Of a stretch of DNA of 64,000 nucleotides, positions 21,346-33,280 are shown one piece after another (position 1 is the stretch's first letter; every line of letters begins with the position of its first letter). Below the pieces are notes generated by a model, which worked only from the letters and a program-made list of their open reading frames with translations, was not told the DNA's origin and ran no database searches. Origin of the DNA: Eretmocerus hayati. Its lineage: Eukaryota; Arthropoda; Insecta; Hymenoptera; Aphelinidae. Position numbers and translations under genes: made by a program. Location of the stretch: NCBI GenBank assembly GCA_029851415.1, contig CM056742.1:81768748-81832747 (forward strand). Reading direction: 5' to 3'.

Positions 21346-22424
21346 CTAGTTCGTTTTTATTCACATCTATATTGTAATCACCAAATATCAAGAGGCGCGG
21401 TAGCGCCTTGCTGGCGAGTATGAGCAGACGAAAAATCGAGCGAGGCGCTGTGGCTATCTATACTTTGAACTGGGGTTTTTTAACCTCACAATTTTTTTCT
21501 ACTTGGATTATGAACCTCTTAACGTTGCTCATAGAGCTCTGCAATGCTTTAGCAAAGCCTTTCTAAAGCGATTCAGAGTTCTGTACAATTATTTTCTCAA
21601 TCCGAGCACTGGACGCGTTTTATTCAGCACCGTAAAATTCATGCCTTCGTTTTACATCTCAGTTCGATTTCACCAGCCTCGTGCTTCGACTCGAGAAATA
21701 TCGAAACGTCTCTACCACACATGTGTTGGGTATGTAAGATGGTCGAGGAAGAGAGAGAGATAGAAGCGCGTGCGCAAGATGTTCCTGTCCGGTTGACGGC
21801 AGTCTGCAATGAGGCTGTCTGCTGCGTACCGGGCAAGGCGGGCACCGACCAGCTGGTTCGTTGTCGCGGATTAAATGAATTTTCGAATTATCTGAATTTC
21901 TCGTTGCATCAGATGTGGATACTCGAAACTAGCCACGACTAGAGGTGACGTAAAGATCAAAGCGCCATGCGAGAAGGACAGGGCGAAGAGATTCGTCTGC
22001 TTTGTTGTGTTTTGTGTGTTCGTCGCGGCTCCGCAATACTGCTCTTGCCTGTAGCTAAATGGCTCTCCAGATTGAACTGAACAAAATATACACTGATAGT
22101 AGTGTATTTTTATGGAAAAAATGACGGAGCCGTGTGTAAGAAATTCTCAAGTGCGGTGGGGACAAGTGCTTGGAAAATTTGTGGTTACCCTTGGATTTTT
22201 ATAACCAAGGAGTGAGATCCCCCCCCCCCTCATTCACTTTTTTTCAAAAGTAAACCTAGGCGAGTATGAGGTTTAGAAAAGAACCATTCATCTCCAGTAC
22301 ATCAAAACTTCAAATTTTATACGACATGGTTTAAACTCTTGGAAGGAATGAGATCTAAAAAAACCATGTCGAGTATTTTTTGAGCCGATTTGTCATGATC
22401 AACATATCATCACTGATAAAGACT
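21346..22424. other. No recognised gene
   Basis: GC-richer patch near 21,650-21,900 with overlapping frames on both strands, none with a recognisable domain. Confidence 0.45.
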
Positions 22425-22765
22425 AGAGCTACTTTCCTCCAATCAAATCTTTCTTTCAATTCATCCTAATGGTGATGGTTTGACAATTTCTTACTAGCTA
22501 ATTGTCGCTGGATTGACCCGAAGTTTAGGTGAGTAGAAGAGGTACAAGGGAATATGGAAATAGAGAAAATATAACTGAGTATAATTTGGTTCATGATGAC
22601 TCACTAAAATCTCATATCATACTCAGTTATATTTCCTCTATTTCGATATTCCCCTGTACCTCTTCTACTCACATAAACTTCGGGTCATTTTAGCGACAAT
22701 TAGCTAGTAAGAAATTGTCAAACCACCACCATTAGGATGAATTGAAAGAAAGATTTGATTGGAGT
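22425..22765. repeat. Foldback repeat (~340 bp palindrome)
   Basis: Arms of about 150 bp (starting CCAATCAAATCTTTC at 22,439) are near-perfect inverted copies around a ~35-bp centre near 22,595. No coding content. Confidence 0.85.
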
Positions 22766-22789
22766 TATATGATTCTTTGTTTTTCTGTA

Positions 22790-23314
22790 AGTGGTAAGTA
22801 ACTTCTTCATACTCTCAACGAATAATTTTTTATTACTACTTGGAGAACGATAAAGGCCACTAATGAGAAGATCTTCTGATTTATCAAAGTATAGTCTGAC
22901 ATTCAGAATTTGTGTAATTCTAATATCAACAATCTCGCATCCATGCTCAGTATTCTTTTTGACATAAATTGTAGCTCCATCAGCCTTATTGATGTAGCTA
23001 TTGTTCAGATACAGTAATTATCCAGTGATATCTATGAAGGATCAATCACTTTCATTTATCCAGGTCTCAACACAAATAATAACCAAGGGTTTTTCTAGTA
23101 ATTGGCTGAGTATAGTTTCAACTTTGTTAAAATTTTGGTTGAGACTTCTGGCATTTACGTACATAATGAGTTCATTACCTGATCTCAGGATACTGTGTAA
23201 ATCTCCAGTTTTTTCTACAATTCTCTCTATATCAACTACTCCTTCATATACTTCCCTCTCCGTCTCTCCTTCTGCTTCTTCTTGTTCTCTTTCATCTGAC
23301 AGTGTATCATTCAC
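22790..23314 (-). pseudogene. Non-LTR retrotransposon endonuclease fragment
   Basis: The minus-strand frame contains ELIMYVNARSLNQNFNKVE and LVIICVETWINESD, the N-terminal motifs of an APE-type endonuclease. After a frame break near 23,040 it continues with ATIYVKKN and LLISGLYRSPSSNKK. It ends near 22,790, close to the preceding palindrome. Probably a Jockey/CR1/I-like element; no RT is attached. Confidence 0.75.
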
Positions 23315-23550
23315 TTCATCTTTGGAATTTCCTTGCTTCTTTGAATTTCTTCCCTGCTTTTTATTATTCTTTTTCTTCCTTCTATGGATATTCAGCTTGA
23401 GAGGTTCTTATTTATGTCCGGATTCAGCAACACTCGTAGATGTGTACGGGTAATTGGTTTTTTTGATGGTTCTGTGTAACAGAAACTTGTACGTATCACA
23501 CATGTGTTTGTTCTCTGCACAGTGATTGATTGGTCAGAGATATCTCATTG

Positions 23551-23790
23551 AATACGAACGGTTCCATTTGGAGAGGTGATCGGGAGTTCGATGTATTTGG
23601 CAAATGTGACGTGGCCAGATATAATCTTTACCGTAAATTTCCTAGCCAAAAAACAGTTGGACCCCACTGAGGACGATTGGAGTGATGTGAAAAGAATTCT
23701 TAGATATCTGAGAGGTACAACCAATCTGAGAATCGAATACACTTCAACTGATGGAGCTGTAAGGAATATTATCAAGCCTTCCGAAGGAGT
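23551..23790 (+). pseudogene. Copia reverse transcriptase/RNase H linker fragment
   Basis: The frame reads VIGSSMYLANVTWPDIIF, VNFLAKKQLDP and RILRYLRGTTNLRIEY, the conserved block between RT and RNase H of Ty1/copia. It is short, and differs in sequence from the full copia at 26.3 kb, so it belongs to another family. Confidence 0.85.
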
Positions 23791-25140
23791 TGGACATTGC
23801 TATGAAGAAGTTCATTTCACATCAAAGGGAGAGCTCAAGTGTTTACCTCCAAGGTCTGGGACTGAATCTCTCCAGAATAAGACTCAACGAACTGAAGTCA
23901 ATGCAAGATTCATCCGGGGTCCACGGAAAATACCTCGGCCCCCGGACGAGACTCTACAGATTGCTGTGGAAGCCCGGCCGCCTCGTGAGGAGCCGTCCTA
24001 GCTCGCACCACCAGAGAGGAGCTCCTACTCCTCATCGGACAAACAAAAGAGGAACGTCGTGGGATTTTTGCAGCACTGGCTGGAAATTTTCGCCCTTGCT
24101 TCAGAGCTTCAAGAGCCGAAGAAGGCATCACTGATCTTTCGGTGATTTTCATTATTATATATACTTATCATTGCATTCTTGATCAGGGAGATATATTCGC
24201 GATTCCCTCTATACTATTATTCCAGTCGGAGCGATTTTTTCACTCGACGAAGGGCCTCAAATGAATAGTCAAAATTTGAAGATACAAGTTTTGGAATCAT
24301 TTTCACAAAAACAGACCTGATCTGGATTTCCAATCATCTCTAGAATAATCGGCAGATATCTTAACATAGAATCCCAGGGGAAAAAATCAAATGTAGAACT
24401 TTTTGAATAGTCCATGAACCACCCAAATTACATGCAATTAGAAATATTCGAGGGATTTCTTCTCATGCAAAATCAGATACCCAAGAAGAGATCCATCCTT
24501 CACTCAATCCAACTCCAAAATATATAGAATCAAAGTTGGAAGAGACGAATTCCGGTCTCATGAACGGAGAACTGAGAAATCTGAGTATCTCATCCAATCA
24601 GATTTGAGGCGAAGTCAATAAGTAACAAATATTAGCAATTTTTGCATTTGCTGAACGTAGAGCTTCTAGAATACGAACAAGAGATACACTGCAATAATCA
24701 TACTGGCCCCATCATACACAGATGTACTCTCTTTTATCTTCTCAACACTTAAAAACTCATGATACTTGCTCACGAGAGCAATGTCAGCATCTGCATATCA
24801 TTTTAATTCCCTTTTTTTTCGTTCTGGCGACCGCTGGAACACCACGGCCACCGGGCGAAGGCCTGAAGGATTCTCCCTTTTCGAGTTCGACTCCCATTTT
24901 TCCAATCTTCTCCTCGACCAAAATCCACAAGACCAAAACAAGCTGCGTTTCGGAGGTTGTGGATTTGATAATCAACATCATCATGATAAGAAAATTGAAC
25001 GATTGTTATTGATTCTTTCATCAATATTGTCAAATTCTACTCTTATTCGTAAAAAAAGAGAAGGAACTTGATGTATGGATATGACATATCGATATGTAAT
25101 ACTGCCTGTCTGTTAGAAATCGATCGCTATATATCTCCCC
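23791..25140. other. No recognised gene
   Basis: Possibly remains of the same copia element at the left. Frames near 24,722-25,071 show no domain I know. Confidence 0.45.
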
Positions 25141-25159
25141 CTAATATATAGTAGTAAGA

Positions 25160-25450
25160 ATGAGATTCCTCTGAATTCCCCTGAATTCCCCTGAATCCCC
25201 TTGAACTCCCCTGAATTCCCTTGACTGCCTTGAATGCCCAGGAGGGCCCCTGAGGGCCTCTGAGGTCCTTCGAGGTCCCTTGAGGGCCCCCGAGGGCCCC
25301 TGAGGGCCCCGAGTGCCTCTGACCAATTAACCTAAATTACGTTCCATATTTACCTTAGGGGCTGAGAGATTCCCCTAAGATCCCCTGAGGGCCTGCGAGG
25401 GCCCCTGAGAGCCTCCGAGGGCCGCCGAGGGCCCCCAAATTTTTCTGAGC
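25160..25450. repeat. Minisatellite of about 10-bp units
   Basis: Degenerate tandem units: first CCCCTGAATT-like, then CCCCTGAGGG-like. They grade into each other across roughly 290 bp, with a non-repetitive gap near 25,320-25,370. Confidence 0.8.
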
Positions 25451-25899
25451 CCCTGCAGGTCCCTCAGTCTCCTCAATTTTTCTTTGCAGCTTCCCAGAAA
25501 TTACCTCCTCCCCATCATCATTATTTTTCATCGGATTATTAAATTATTATAACATTCAAAGTGAGCTTGCGTTACGGAGAAGATGTATATTCCTTCCAAG
25601 AAAGTATGAATCAGAAAAATTTTACAGTATATCTGAGAATCAAGAATCAATAATCAAAATTATTGGTGACGGGACACTCTTCCACAACATGAACTTCATT
25701 TTCTAAAATCAATTTCTCAATTCTCATCTTTTCACCACCTAACAATTTCATTATATCTACAGCCTCCCCTTCCACATGTCCGTTGAACCTGTTAGGACTA
25801 CTCAATAAAATCAATCTCGAAACGATTCATTTCACTTTCATCTGATTTCAGGGAATTAATCATTCTCTTGCAAGTCACCGCAAACTTCTAACTCCACTC

Positions 25900-26269
25900 C
25901 ACGATCGTACGATCCAATTTGACCGTTTTCATCTTTCACAACAATAACATCAAGTTTGTGACGTATATTCGTAATTACGACCAAAATTTCATTTTCATTC
26001 TTCTCATTCCTTCGAACGAATTGATCCTTCGGATAATCTTCTGTCCCTGGAGAATCGACAAGACTTATGTAAGAATCATGTCATATAGTCGAAACATCAC
26101 CAGTTCAACTCATTCATTGTTCCTTTTTTCGAAGGTCTATCATCATATTGTATTTTGTTCTATATTCCAACGTTTTGCGATTTTCTCGTTCAATTTGATA
26201 ATATTCTCGTTATGAGACGACAGAACAACTCTATTCGTAGAAGTTTGATGCAATGCTATCATTCCATTC
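25900..26269 (-). pseudogene. Helitron/Pif1-like helicase fragment, left of the copia insertion
   Basis: On the minus strand, NRVVLSSHNENIIKLNEKI (about 26,160-26,240) parallels NRVVLSSHEGNIIKLNKKI at about 32,100. SPGTEDYPKDQF (about 26,010-26,060) follows after a break. These are C-terminal helicase segments of a Helitron-type protein. The copia element inserted at 26,270. Confidence 0.6.
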
Positions 26270-26693
26270 TGTTGAATATTAATTATTTTGAATCTCGCGC
26301 CTCTAGAGGGGAACGCACATGTAGCCGTAGCCTTATCCCTAGGTCTGTGTAAGGGTACACTTGATATGCGTACAAGTCAGTCTGCAATGTAACGTTTGTA
26401 TATTGAGGTCCTGCTGGACTCAATTTTGTAAGAAATAATCTAAGGATGTTATAAACATCCCTTGTCTGTCGAATTTGGAAGTCCTTTATAAATGATCTAT
26501 GATTGAAAAGGTACGTGTGTTGAATTTTATGCTTATGTATGCACATCTGTATGACCATCTACGTTTCTCCTTCTAGGCGTCTTTTCATATGTATTTTTCA
26601 AACTAAGAATATATACACATTATGTAAACAAAATTGTGTGTCCCAATAAGTATATTAAATCCTCCTGCCCCGCTACTCACGGAAATTTCATCA
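26270..26693 (+). repeat. Copia 5' LTR
   Basis: 424 bp from TGTTGAAT to TTTCATCA, nearly identical to 30858-31281 and preceded by CATTC. TATATACACATT near 26,608 may be the promoter region. Confidence 0.95.
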
Positions 26694-26711
26694 GGTTATG
26701 GGCTCAGACAC
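26694..26711 (+). other. Primer binding site
   Basis: GGTTATGGGCTCAGACA directly follows the 5' LTR. It resembles the initiator tRNA-Met-derived site used by copia elements. Confidence 0.75.
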
Positions 26712-26839
26712 CAGGTCTGTGGTGTGAGTAGCACGAGGCAGTTTGAGGTTATACACAGCAGTATATGGGACTCTGTATGATCCACACGTGATCGCAGTCA
26801 GTTATATAGAGAAGCCTAGTCAGACACTGAAGAAAGAAA

Positions 26840-29800
26840 ATGAACACAGTAAAGTCGCTACTAGAGTGTTTGTCAGAAGACAGTGAGGGGAGAGTAAATT
26901 ATGACTCTTGGATCTTCAAGTTGAAATTGACTCTCAAAATGAATGACTTATTCAAGATAGCAACAGGTGTTGAAATGAGGCTAGATGGAGCTAAAACCGA
27001 CCAAAATGTCAAGGATTGGATGAAGAAAGATGAAGAAGCCCAGGCTCTGATTGGTCTGAACGTAAGTAGTAACATAGCTGCGAAAATTTCAAACTGTACG
27101 ACTTCGTATTTGATGTTATCGAAACTTGAAACATACTATGGCGAAAAGTCTGACATAACAGTAGAAGGCTTGCAAAAGCAATTTATTGGATACAAGTATG
27201 ACGAAAGTAAGTCTGCCGTAGAAAATTGTTTGGCTATACAAAAAATCGCTGATTTGTTAGAAAAAGAAGGTGAAAAGCTTAAGGAAAGTTGGATCATGTC
27301 CAGAATGCTAAACATGTTACCACCTAAATTAAATCATTTTGGAACTTCATGGTCACTTATGGCACCCATTGATAAGAATTTAGATAAACTTGTAGAAAGC
27401 TTACGACTTGAAGAAGACAGGGCAAATTTGAATGATAACAAGCCATCAATTCCAGTTCAAAATGCATTAATTTCGAAAACAGTTGAAAGTCAGAAACAAA
27501 GTGTCAAGTGTCAGAAATGTGAGAAATATGGACATGTCAGAAAATACTGTAGGAATAAGCCAACCAAAGGGTACTTGGAATATTGTAAGAAAAATTATCC
27601 CTGTAAAAATTGTAACAAAATGGGTCATTCGGCCAAAGAATGTAGGGAAGCCAAAACTGATAAGAAAGTCGATGAAACTAAGTCAGACAAGAATGAAAAT
27701 AAGAAAGAGCAGCGAGCTTTTATATCAGTCAGTCTGTCAGCTGCTAACGTTACCCTCCTAAAGTCAAAGAATGAGTACAATCACGTATGGTACCAAGACT
27801 GTGCAGCGACACAGCATATGTCTTCCCACATTGAGTGGATGATTGATTACGTTGAATTTAATGAGCCAGCTGAAATAGTCATTGTAGATGCCACAATAAT
27901 TCAAAGTATTGGAATGGGCAATATAGAGTTAGAAGCATTTAACGGGAAAGAATGGTATCCAATCAAATTAGAGAATGTGTTGTACACGCCAGAAATGCCT
28001 TTTAATCTGGTCTCTGTTTCAAAAATACTTGACAGAGGTTATGTTCAGAAAGCCGATTTGCATAAATCTATTTTTATGAATTCATGTGATGATGTAGCTG
28101 ATATAGCCGAACGAGAAGGAGACTTGTTCAGATTTATGTTTCGCAGAGGTAACAATGAAGGAAAGCGAATTCAAATATGTCTGGCTAGTATTTCAATCAA
28201 ACAGTGGCATGAGCGACTTGCTCATCAAAACGTCAAGTATGTGAAAAATGTTTTAGACAGAAGCGGTATTCGATATGTCGATGATTGGGATGATTATGTC
28301 TGTCAAGGTTGTGTTTATGGAAAACAACACCGTGTCTCGCATCCCAAGAACGACAAAGTAGCCGAGAGACCTTTAGATTTAGTACATGTAGATCTCGGTG
28401 AAATGAATGTCAAATCACTAGGAGGAGCAAAATATTTCCTGTTGTTTAAAGATGACTATACCCACTATAGAACTGTTCACTTCCTTAAAACCAAAGTCGA
28501 GGCAGCCTTAAAATTAGAAGTCTATTTGAAAATGACAGAAAATCAATCTGATAGAAAAGTAAAAACTCTGAAGTCAGATAATGGGAAGGAAATTAAGAAT
28601 AAGGATACGCAGAGTTTGTTAGAGAGTTTGGGAGTATGGCACAGTAAGTCTAATCCATACACACCAGAGCAAAATGGCCGTATTGAAAGAGAAATGAGGA
28701 CCATTGTTGAAGCAGCACGAAGTGCAATTCAAGCAAGAAACTGAGACCAAAACTTGTGGGCAGAAGCAGTAAATTATGCAGTTTTCACTATAAACCAAAC
28801 CGGTACTAGTTCTGTGAAGGGCAAAACCCCGGCTGACCTATGGTTTGGCCGTATGATGAGTGTCAACAAATTTAAAATTTTTGGAAGTGACTGTTATGTT
28901 TTATTGCCAGAACATAAGCGAAGCAAGTTAGATAAGAAATCTTTAAAAGGTATATTCGTAGGTTACGATTTAGAGTCATCAAGCTATCGAGTCTATTTGC
29001 GTGAAAAGCAAAGCGTACTTAGTTCTGAAAATGTTATTTTTGATGAAAAATTTGAATCAAAATCGAGTCTGAGTGAAATTGAAGTTCATTTAAATCATGA
29101 TGAGAATGAAAACTCTGGGAATGAGTCTGAAAATAATTCAATCTATGAATCTTTCGAGTCTGATACAAGTAAAAGTACTACGACGTCAGAGGAAGAGGAG
29201 GAACCAAATGTTAATCCAAATACTGTAAATTTACGGGATCGTAGAAACCTAAGAATGCCAAATAAGTATGCTGATTATGAAACTGACGATATAGTCAGAA
29301 AGGAAGTATCTGGTTTTAATAATGCAATGATTGCAGATGCAGAGAACATTCCTGTATCTGTAGCTTTGAAAGATCCCAAATGGTGCACACCAATGTCTGA
29401 TGAAGTAACCGCCTTGATCAGAATGAACACTTATGAATTAGTCGAATGTCCAAAGGGTGTAAAACCACTGTCTTGTCGTTGGGTGCTACGCCAAAAACCA
29501 GATGGAACCCGTAGAGCCAGATTAGTAGCTCGAGGTTTTGAACAAGAAGAGGGAATTGATTATTTTGAGACCTTCAGTCCAGTAGCAAGACACCCATCAA
29601 TTCGTCTTCTATTAAGCCTTGCAGCTTCGAATAAAATGAAAATCATGACTTTTGATGTAAAAACCGCATTGTTGCATGGTGAGTTGAATGAAGATATTTA
29701 TATGGAACAGCCAGAAGGCTTTGATGACGGGACAGGTCGAGTCTGGGAATTAAAGAAAAGTCTGTATGGACTCAAACAATCACCCAAAAATTGGAATGAG

Positions 29801-30863
29801 AAAAATTTCAAGTCTTTTGAAAACGTTGGGTTTTGAATGCACCGATGATGATCCTTGCGTGTATTATAATGAAGATAGGAGTATTATCATTGTTATATTT
29901 GTTGATGATGGAATGATGGTGGGAAAGAAAGAATCTGAAATGGCGGCTATTTTGAAAAAGATTAATGAGCAATTTGAGATAACTTTTAACACTGCTGCAA
30001 GTGATAATTTGACATATTTGGGAATGAACATTGTAATCAAACCTGACGGTATTTTTGTAGATCAGGCAGCTTATACCAAGAAAATTATTGAACGTTTTGG
30101 ATTCCAATATTCAAATCCTGTATTCACTCCCATGGATAGAGGAATGGTGACGGATGAGCAATATTTTGAAAATGATTAGCCATTGAACAAAATTAATCGT
30201 TATCGTGAGGCTGTAGGTAGCCTTCTGTATCTTGCTACAATTAGTCGTCCTGACATGAGTTTTGCAGTGAACTATGTGAGTAGATTCATGAGTAAGCCCA
30301 TGACAAGTAATTGGAAGATGGTAAAACATATTTTTCAATATTTAGTCGGTACTGTCGGAGTTGGAATTTTCTTTGATGGAGATGAAAAGTTGTTATGTTA
30401 TACTGACTCTGATTATGGAGGAGATAGAATAACTGGTCAATCTACTAGTGGTGTACTTATTTTGAGAGGTGGTCCTATTGTATGGTATGCCCAAAAACAA
30501 CGTCATGTTGCAAATTCCACAGCTGAGGCTGAATATCGAGCTGCTGTAAGTTCTATTGATGATATCTGTTGGATTAGACGTATAGGAAACGAACTTGGAT
30601 TTGTAAACCTGAATGAGCCGACCGATGTTCACGTTGATAATAATTCAGCAATTTTGATGTTACGAAATGCTCATGAAGGTAAAATCACTAAGGGCAAGAA
30701 ACATATAGACATTCCTCGCAAGTTCATTCAATCACATTTGGATTGCACGATAAAGTTATATCATGTCGCAAGCAAAGAGCAATTGGCTGACATATTGACT
30801 AAGCCTTTAACTCGTGCAATTTTTGAGCAATTGAGGGGCAAGATAATTAAGGAGGAGTGTTGA
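26840..30863 (+). pseudogene. Copia gag-pol polyprotein, disrupted
   Basis: Gag has two CCHC zinc knuckles at residues about 224-237 and 255-268. The protease follows with DCAATQHM at about 320, a variant of the usual D-S/T-G active site. Integrase has the HHCC finger (WHERLAHQ ... CQGCVYGKQH) and core motifs VHVDLGEM, LKSDNGKE and PYTPEQNGRIERE. RT has RLVARGFEQEEGIDYFETF and the catalytic box FVDDGMMV. RNase H has CYTDSDYGGD and STAEAEYRA. Lesions: in-frame TGA at 28742-28744 inside integrase, a frameshift near 29,800-29,830 in RT, and TAG at 30177-30179. Confidence 0.93.
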
Positions 30864-31281
30864 ATATTAATTATTCTGAATCTCGCGCCTCTAGAGGGGA
30901 ACGCACATGTAGCCGTAGCCTTATCCCTAGGTCTGTGTAAGGGTACACTTGATATGCGTACAAGTCAGTCTGCAATGTAACGTCTGTATATTGAGGTCCT
31001 GCTGGACTCAATTTTGTAAGAAATAATCTAAGGATGTTATAAACATCCCTTGTCTGTCGAATTTGGGAGTCCTTTATAGATGATCTATGATTGAAAAGGT
31101 ACGTGTGTTGAATTGTACACTTATGTATGCACATCTGTATGACCATCTACGTTTCTCCTTCTAGGCGTCTTTTCATATGTATTTTTCAAACTAAGAATAT
31201 ATACACATTGTGTAAACAAAATTGTGTGTCCCAATAAGTATATTAAATCCTCCTGCCCCGCTACTCACGGAAATTTCATCA
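30858..31281 (+). repeat. Copia 3' LTR
   Basis: 424 bp matching the 5' LTR with 8 differences by eye. It is preceded by a purine tract (AAGGAGGAG) and followed by CATTC. The gag-pol stop codon overlaps its first bases. Confidence 0.95.
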
Positions 31282-31589
31282 CATTCAAACACTCGATTTC
31301 TGTGAATCCTTCTGACTGTTTTGAGCATTTCCCGTATTTTTCACAACTTTTTTCTCTACCACTGCTCGTTTAGACACCACAAGATTACCTGCTCCTTCGG
31401 TTTATATACTTGTATTATCTCTCCCAACTCCGGATTCCACTTCATCTTAACGAAATTTGAGAAGAATATACTTGAATTTCATATTTATAGATGACACAAA
31501 TATCAAACATCAGGTACTCCATCCCCAACAACATTTTAGATCTCATCTGAACCATCATATCTATTTTCAATGAACGAATTTTTCGGATC

Positions 31590-33165
31590 TCTTCACCGAA
31601 AGAGAGCAATGTGAAGCTGTCTATGGGAGAAAAGCGGCCGTTTTACATAAATACCAACCTTATCCAAACGTTGACGTTGGGACTCATTAATCGTCATTGT
31701 GAATACCGAGACCACAGGAAACTGTTCCCTGTGAACGACAAACAGCAGGAAAGACTCACCCTCGGTTAGTCTTATCTTAGGTATCAAAATTATCCTCCCC
31801 ATATTCTCCCCAGTTATAACTTCCGCTTCAATTTCATGCTTTTACAACTTCCTAATTTTCAATCAAATCCCATTACACAAATCCTCTGCCACGCTCAGAT
31901 TTTGAGTCATCAGATTCCGAATCGACATCACAATAGCATTTATTTTCAAATCAAGTTTATGTGGAGTTAAACCATCTCTAATTTCATTCAGGAACTCGGG
32001 TGAATATTCCAGATGAGTGTGCTCCTCAGTTTGATGTGCACCTTTGTGAGTCGCATAATCAACGCTTAGTAAGAGGATGTAGGACCATCGAAAATTTTCA
32101 AGATTTTCTTGTTCAATTTTATGATATTCCCTTCATGAGATGACAGAACAACTCTATTCGTAGAAATATCTTCATTAATGTCTTCCAATATGGTTCTACG
32201 TAGATCATTACTTTTCCACTCAGGTCTCACTTCCACTCCATCAATTCTACCCTCGTCTCCACCGAAAGGATGTTGGAAAAATCAGTGTCCTTAGATTTCA
32301 AATTTTCAGTCAGCTTCATTACATCAAACAATGGCCATAAGGCTGACGATGTGATAGTTTCCTGGATCATAGGAAGTCTATTCCCATTGGTCAAAACTGG
32401 CAGGATTTGTCTAAAATCCCCGCCTGAAAGCACCAATTTTCGACCAGAGGGTGAGTCATTGAAAAAAAACGTCAAGGAATGTTCTATCGACCACCTCCAA
32501 AGCTTTTTGGAAATCATTGATGCTTCGCCCCAGATGATAACACCTGCTTCCCTCAATTTCATGTCATCAGCATCAGATTCCAAGAAAATGCTCCCAATAC
32601 TTTCTAGATCCAAGGGTAGTCTGAAATATCTATGACTTGCCATTCAAATTTTTAGTCAGCTTCATTACATCAAACAATGGCCATAAGGCTGACGATGTGA
32701 TAGTTTCCTGGATCATAGGAAGTCTATTCCCATTGGTCAAAACTGGCAGGATTTGTCTAAAATCCCCGCCTGGAAGCACCAATTTTCGACCAGAGCGTGA
32801 GTCATTGAAAAAAAAACGTCAAGGAATGTTCTATCGACCACCTCTAAAGCTTTTTTGGAAATCATTGATGCTTCGTCCCAGATGATAACACCTGCTTCCC
32901 TCAATTTCATGTCATCCGCATCAGATTCCAAGAAAATGCTCCCAATACTTTCTAGATCCAAGGGTAGTCTGAAGTATCTATGACTTGCCATACCTTGTGG
33001 TGAAAAAATCGACGCGATACCTGTCCACGCCATTGACAGAACCTTCTTTTTTGGGACAGAAAATCATAAATGAGAGACCTTTACAAGCAGTTTTCCCACA
33101 ATCTCCAGGACCATCAATGGAATTGATGATTTTTTACTAGATTTTCATTACTTCTTCTGTTGCTA
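31590..33165 (-). pseudogene. Helitron/Pif1-like helicase, decayed, with internal duplication
   Basis: In minus-strand order: Walker A GPGDCGKT (about 33,090-33,115), then SMAWTGIASIFSPQG, Walker B IIWDEASMISKKALEVVDR, GGDFRQILPVL, SALWPLFDVMKLTENL. Around 32,000-31,850 PEFLNEIRDGLTPHKLDLK can be read, and at 31,593-31,802 GRIILIPKIRL, FTMTINESQ and PLFSHRQLHIALFR. This is the motif order of the Helitron Rep-Hel helicase half; no Rep domain is seen. Several stops and frameshifts separate the pieces. The segment 32,297-32,640 is repeated directly at 32,650-32,995. Confidence 0.85.
32297..32995 (-). repeat. Tandem duplication within the helicase pseudogene
   Basis: Two direct copies of about 345 bp, each with the TCAGCTTCATTACATCAAAC block and the Walker B segment. 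Copy 2 keeps WDEAS while copy 1 reads WGEAS. The duplication post-dates or accompanies loss of function. Confidence 0.85.
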
Positions 33166-33239
33166 TGGATGGATTATTGATTCTTTACTTCTCCAAATCA
33201 ATAATCACGGGTAGCGGGGGTTGGCGAGCGGAGCGAGCA

Positions 33240-33259
33240 GGGGGGCTTGCCCCCCTAGT
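33240..33259 (+). other. Helitron-like 3' terminus (hairpin plus CTAGT)
   Basis: A perfect 6-bp stem GGGGGG-cttg-CCCCCC is followed by TAGT, giving the CTRRT end (CTAGT, 33255-33259) seen at Helitron 3' ends. It is preceded by GCGAGCGGAGCGAGCAG and followed by a (TA)n tract. It points opposite to the adjacent minus-strand helicase, so it may belong to a separate non-autonomous copy. Confidence 0.6.
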
Positions 33260-33280
33260 ATATATATATATATATATATA

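Larger units (their letters stand above)
26270..31281 (+). mobile_element. Complete Ty1/copia LTR retrotransposon (5,012 bp)
   Basis: Two 424-bp LTRs bound the element, with CATTC target duplications at 26265-26269 and 31282-31286. LTRs start TGTTGAATATT and end TTTCATCA. By eye the LTRs differ at 8 positions (about 1.9%). The coding region carries one frameshift and two internal stops, so this copy is not autonomous. Confidence 0.95.

Noticed and set aside
21639..21942. Cys-containing frames on both strands
   Set aside because: Looked like a possible small exon, but no splice signals or family could be supported.
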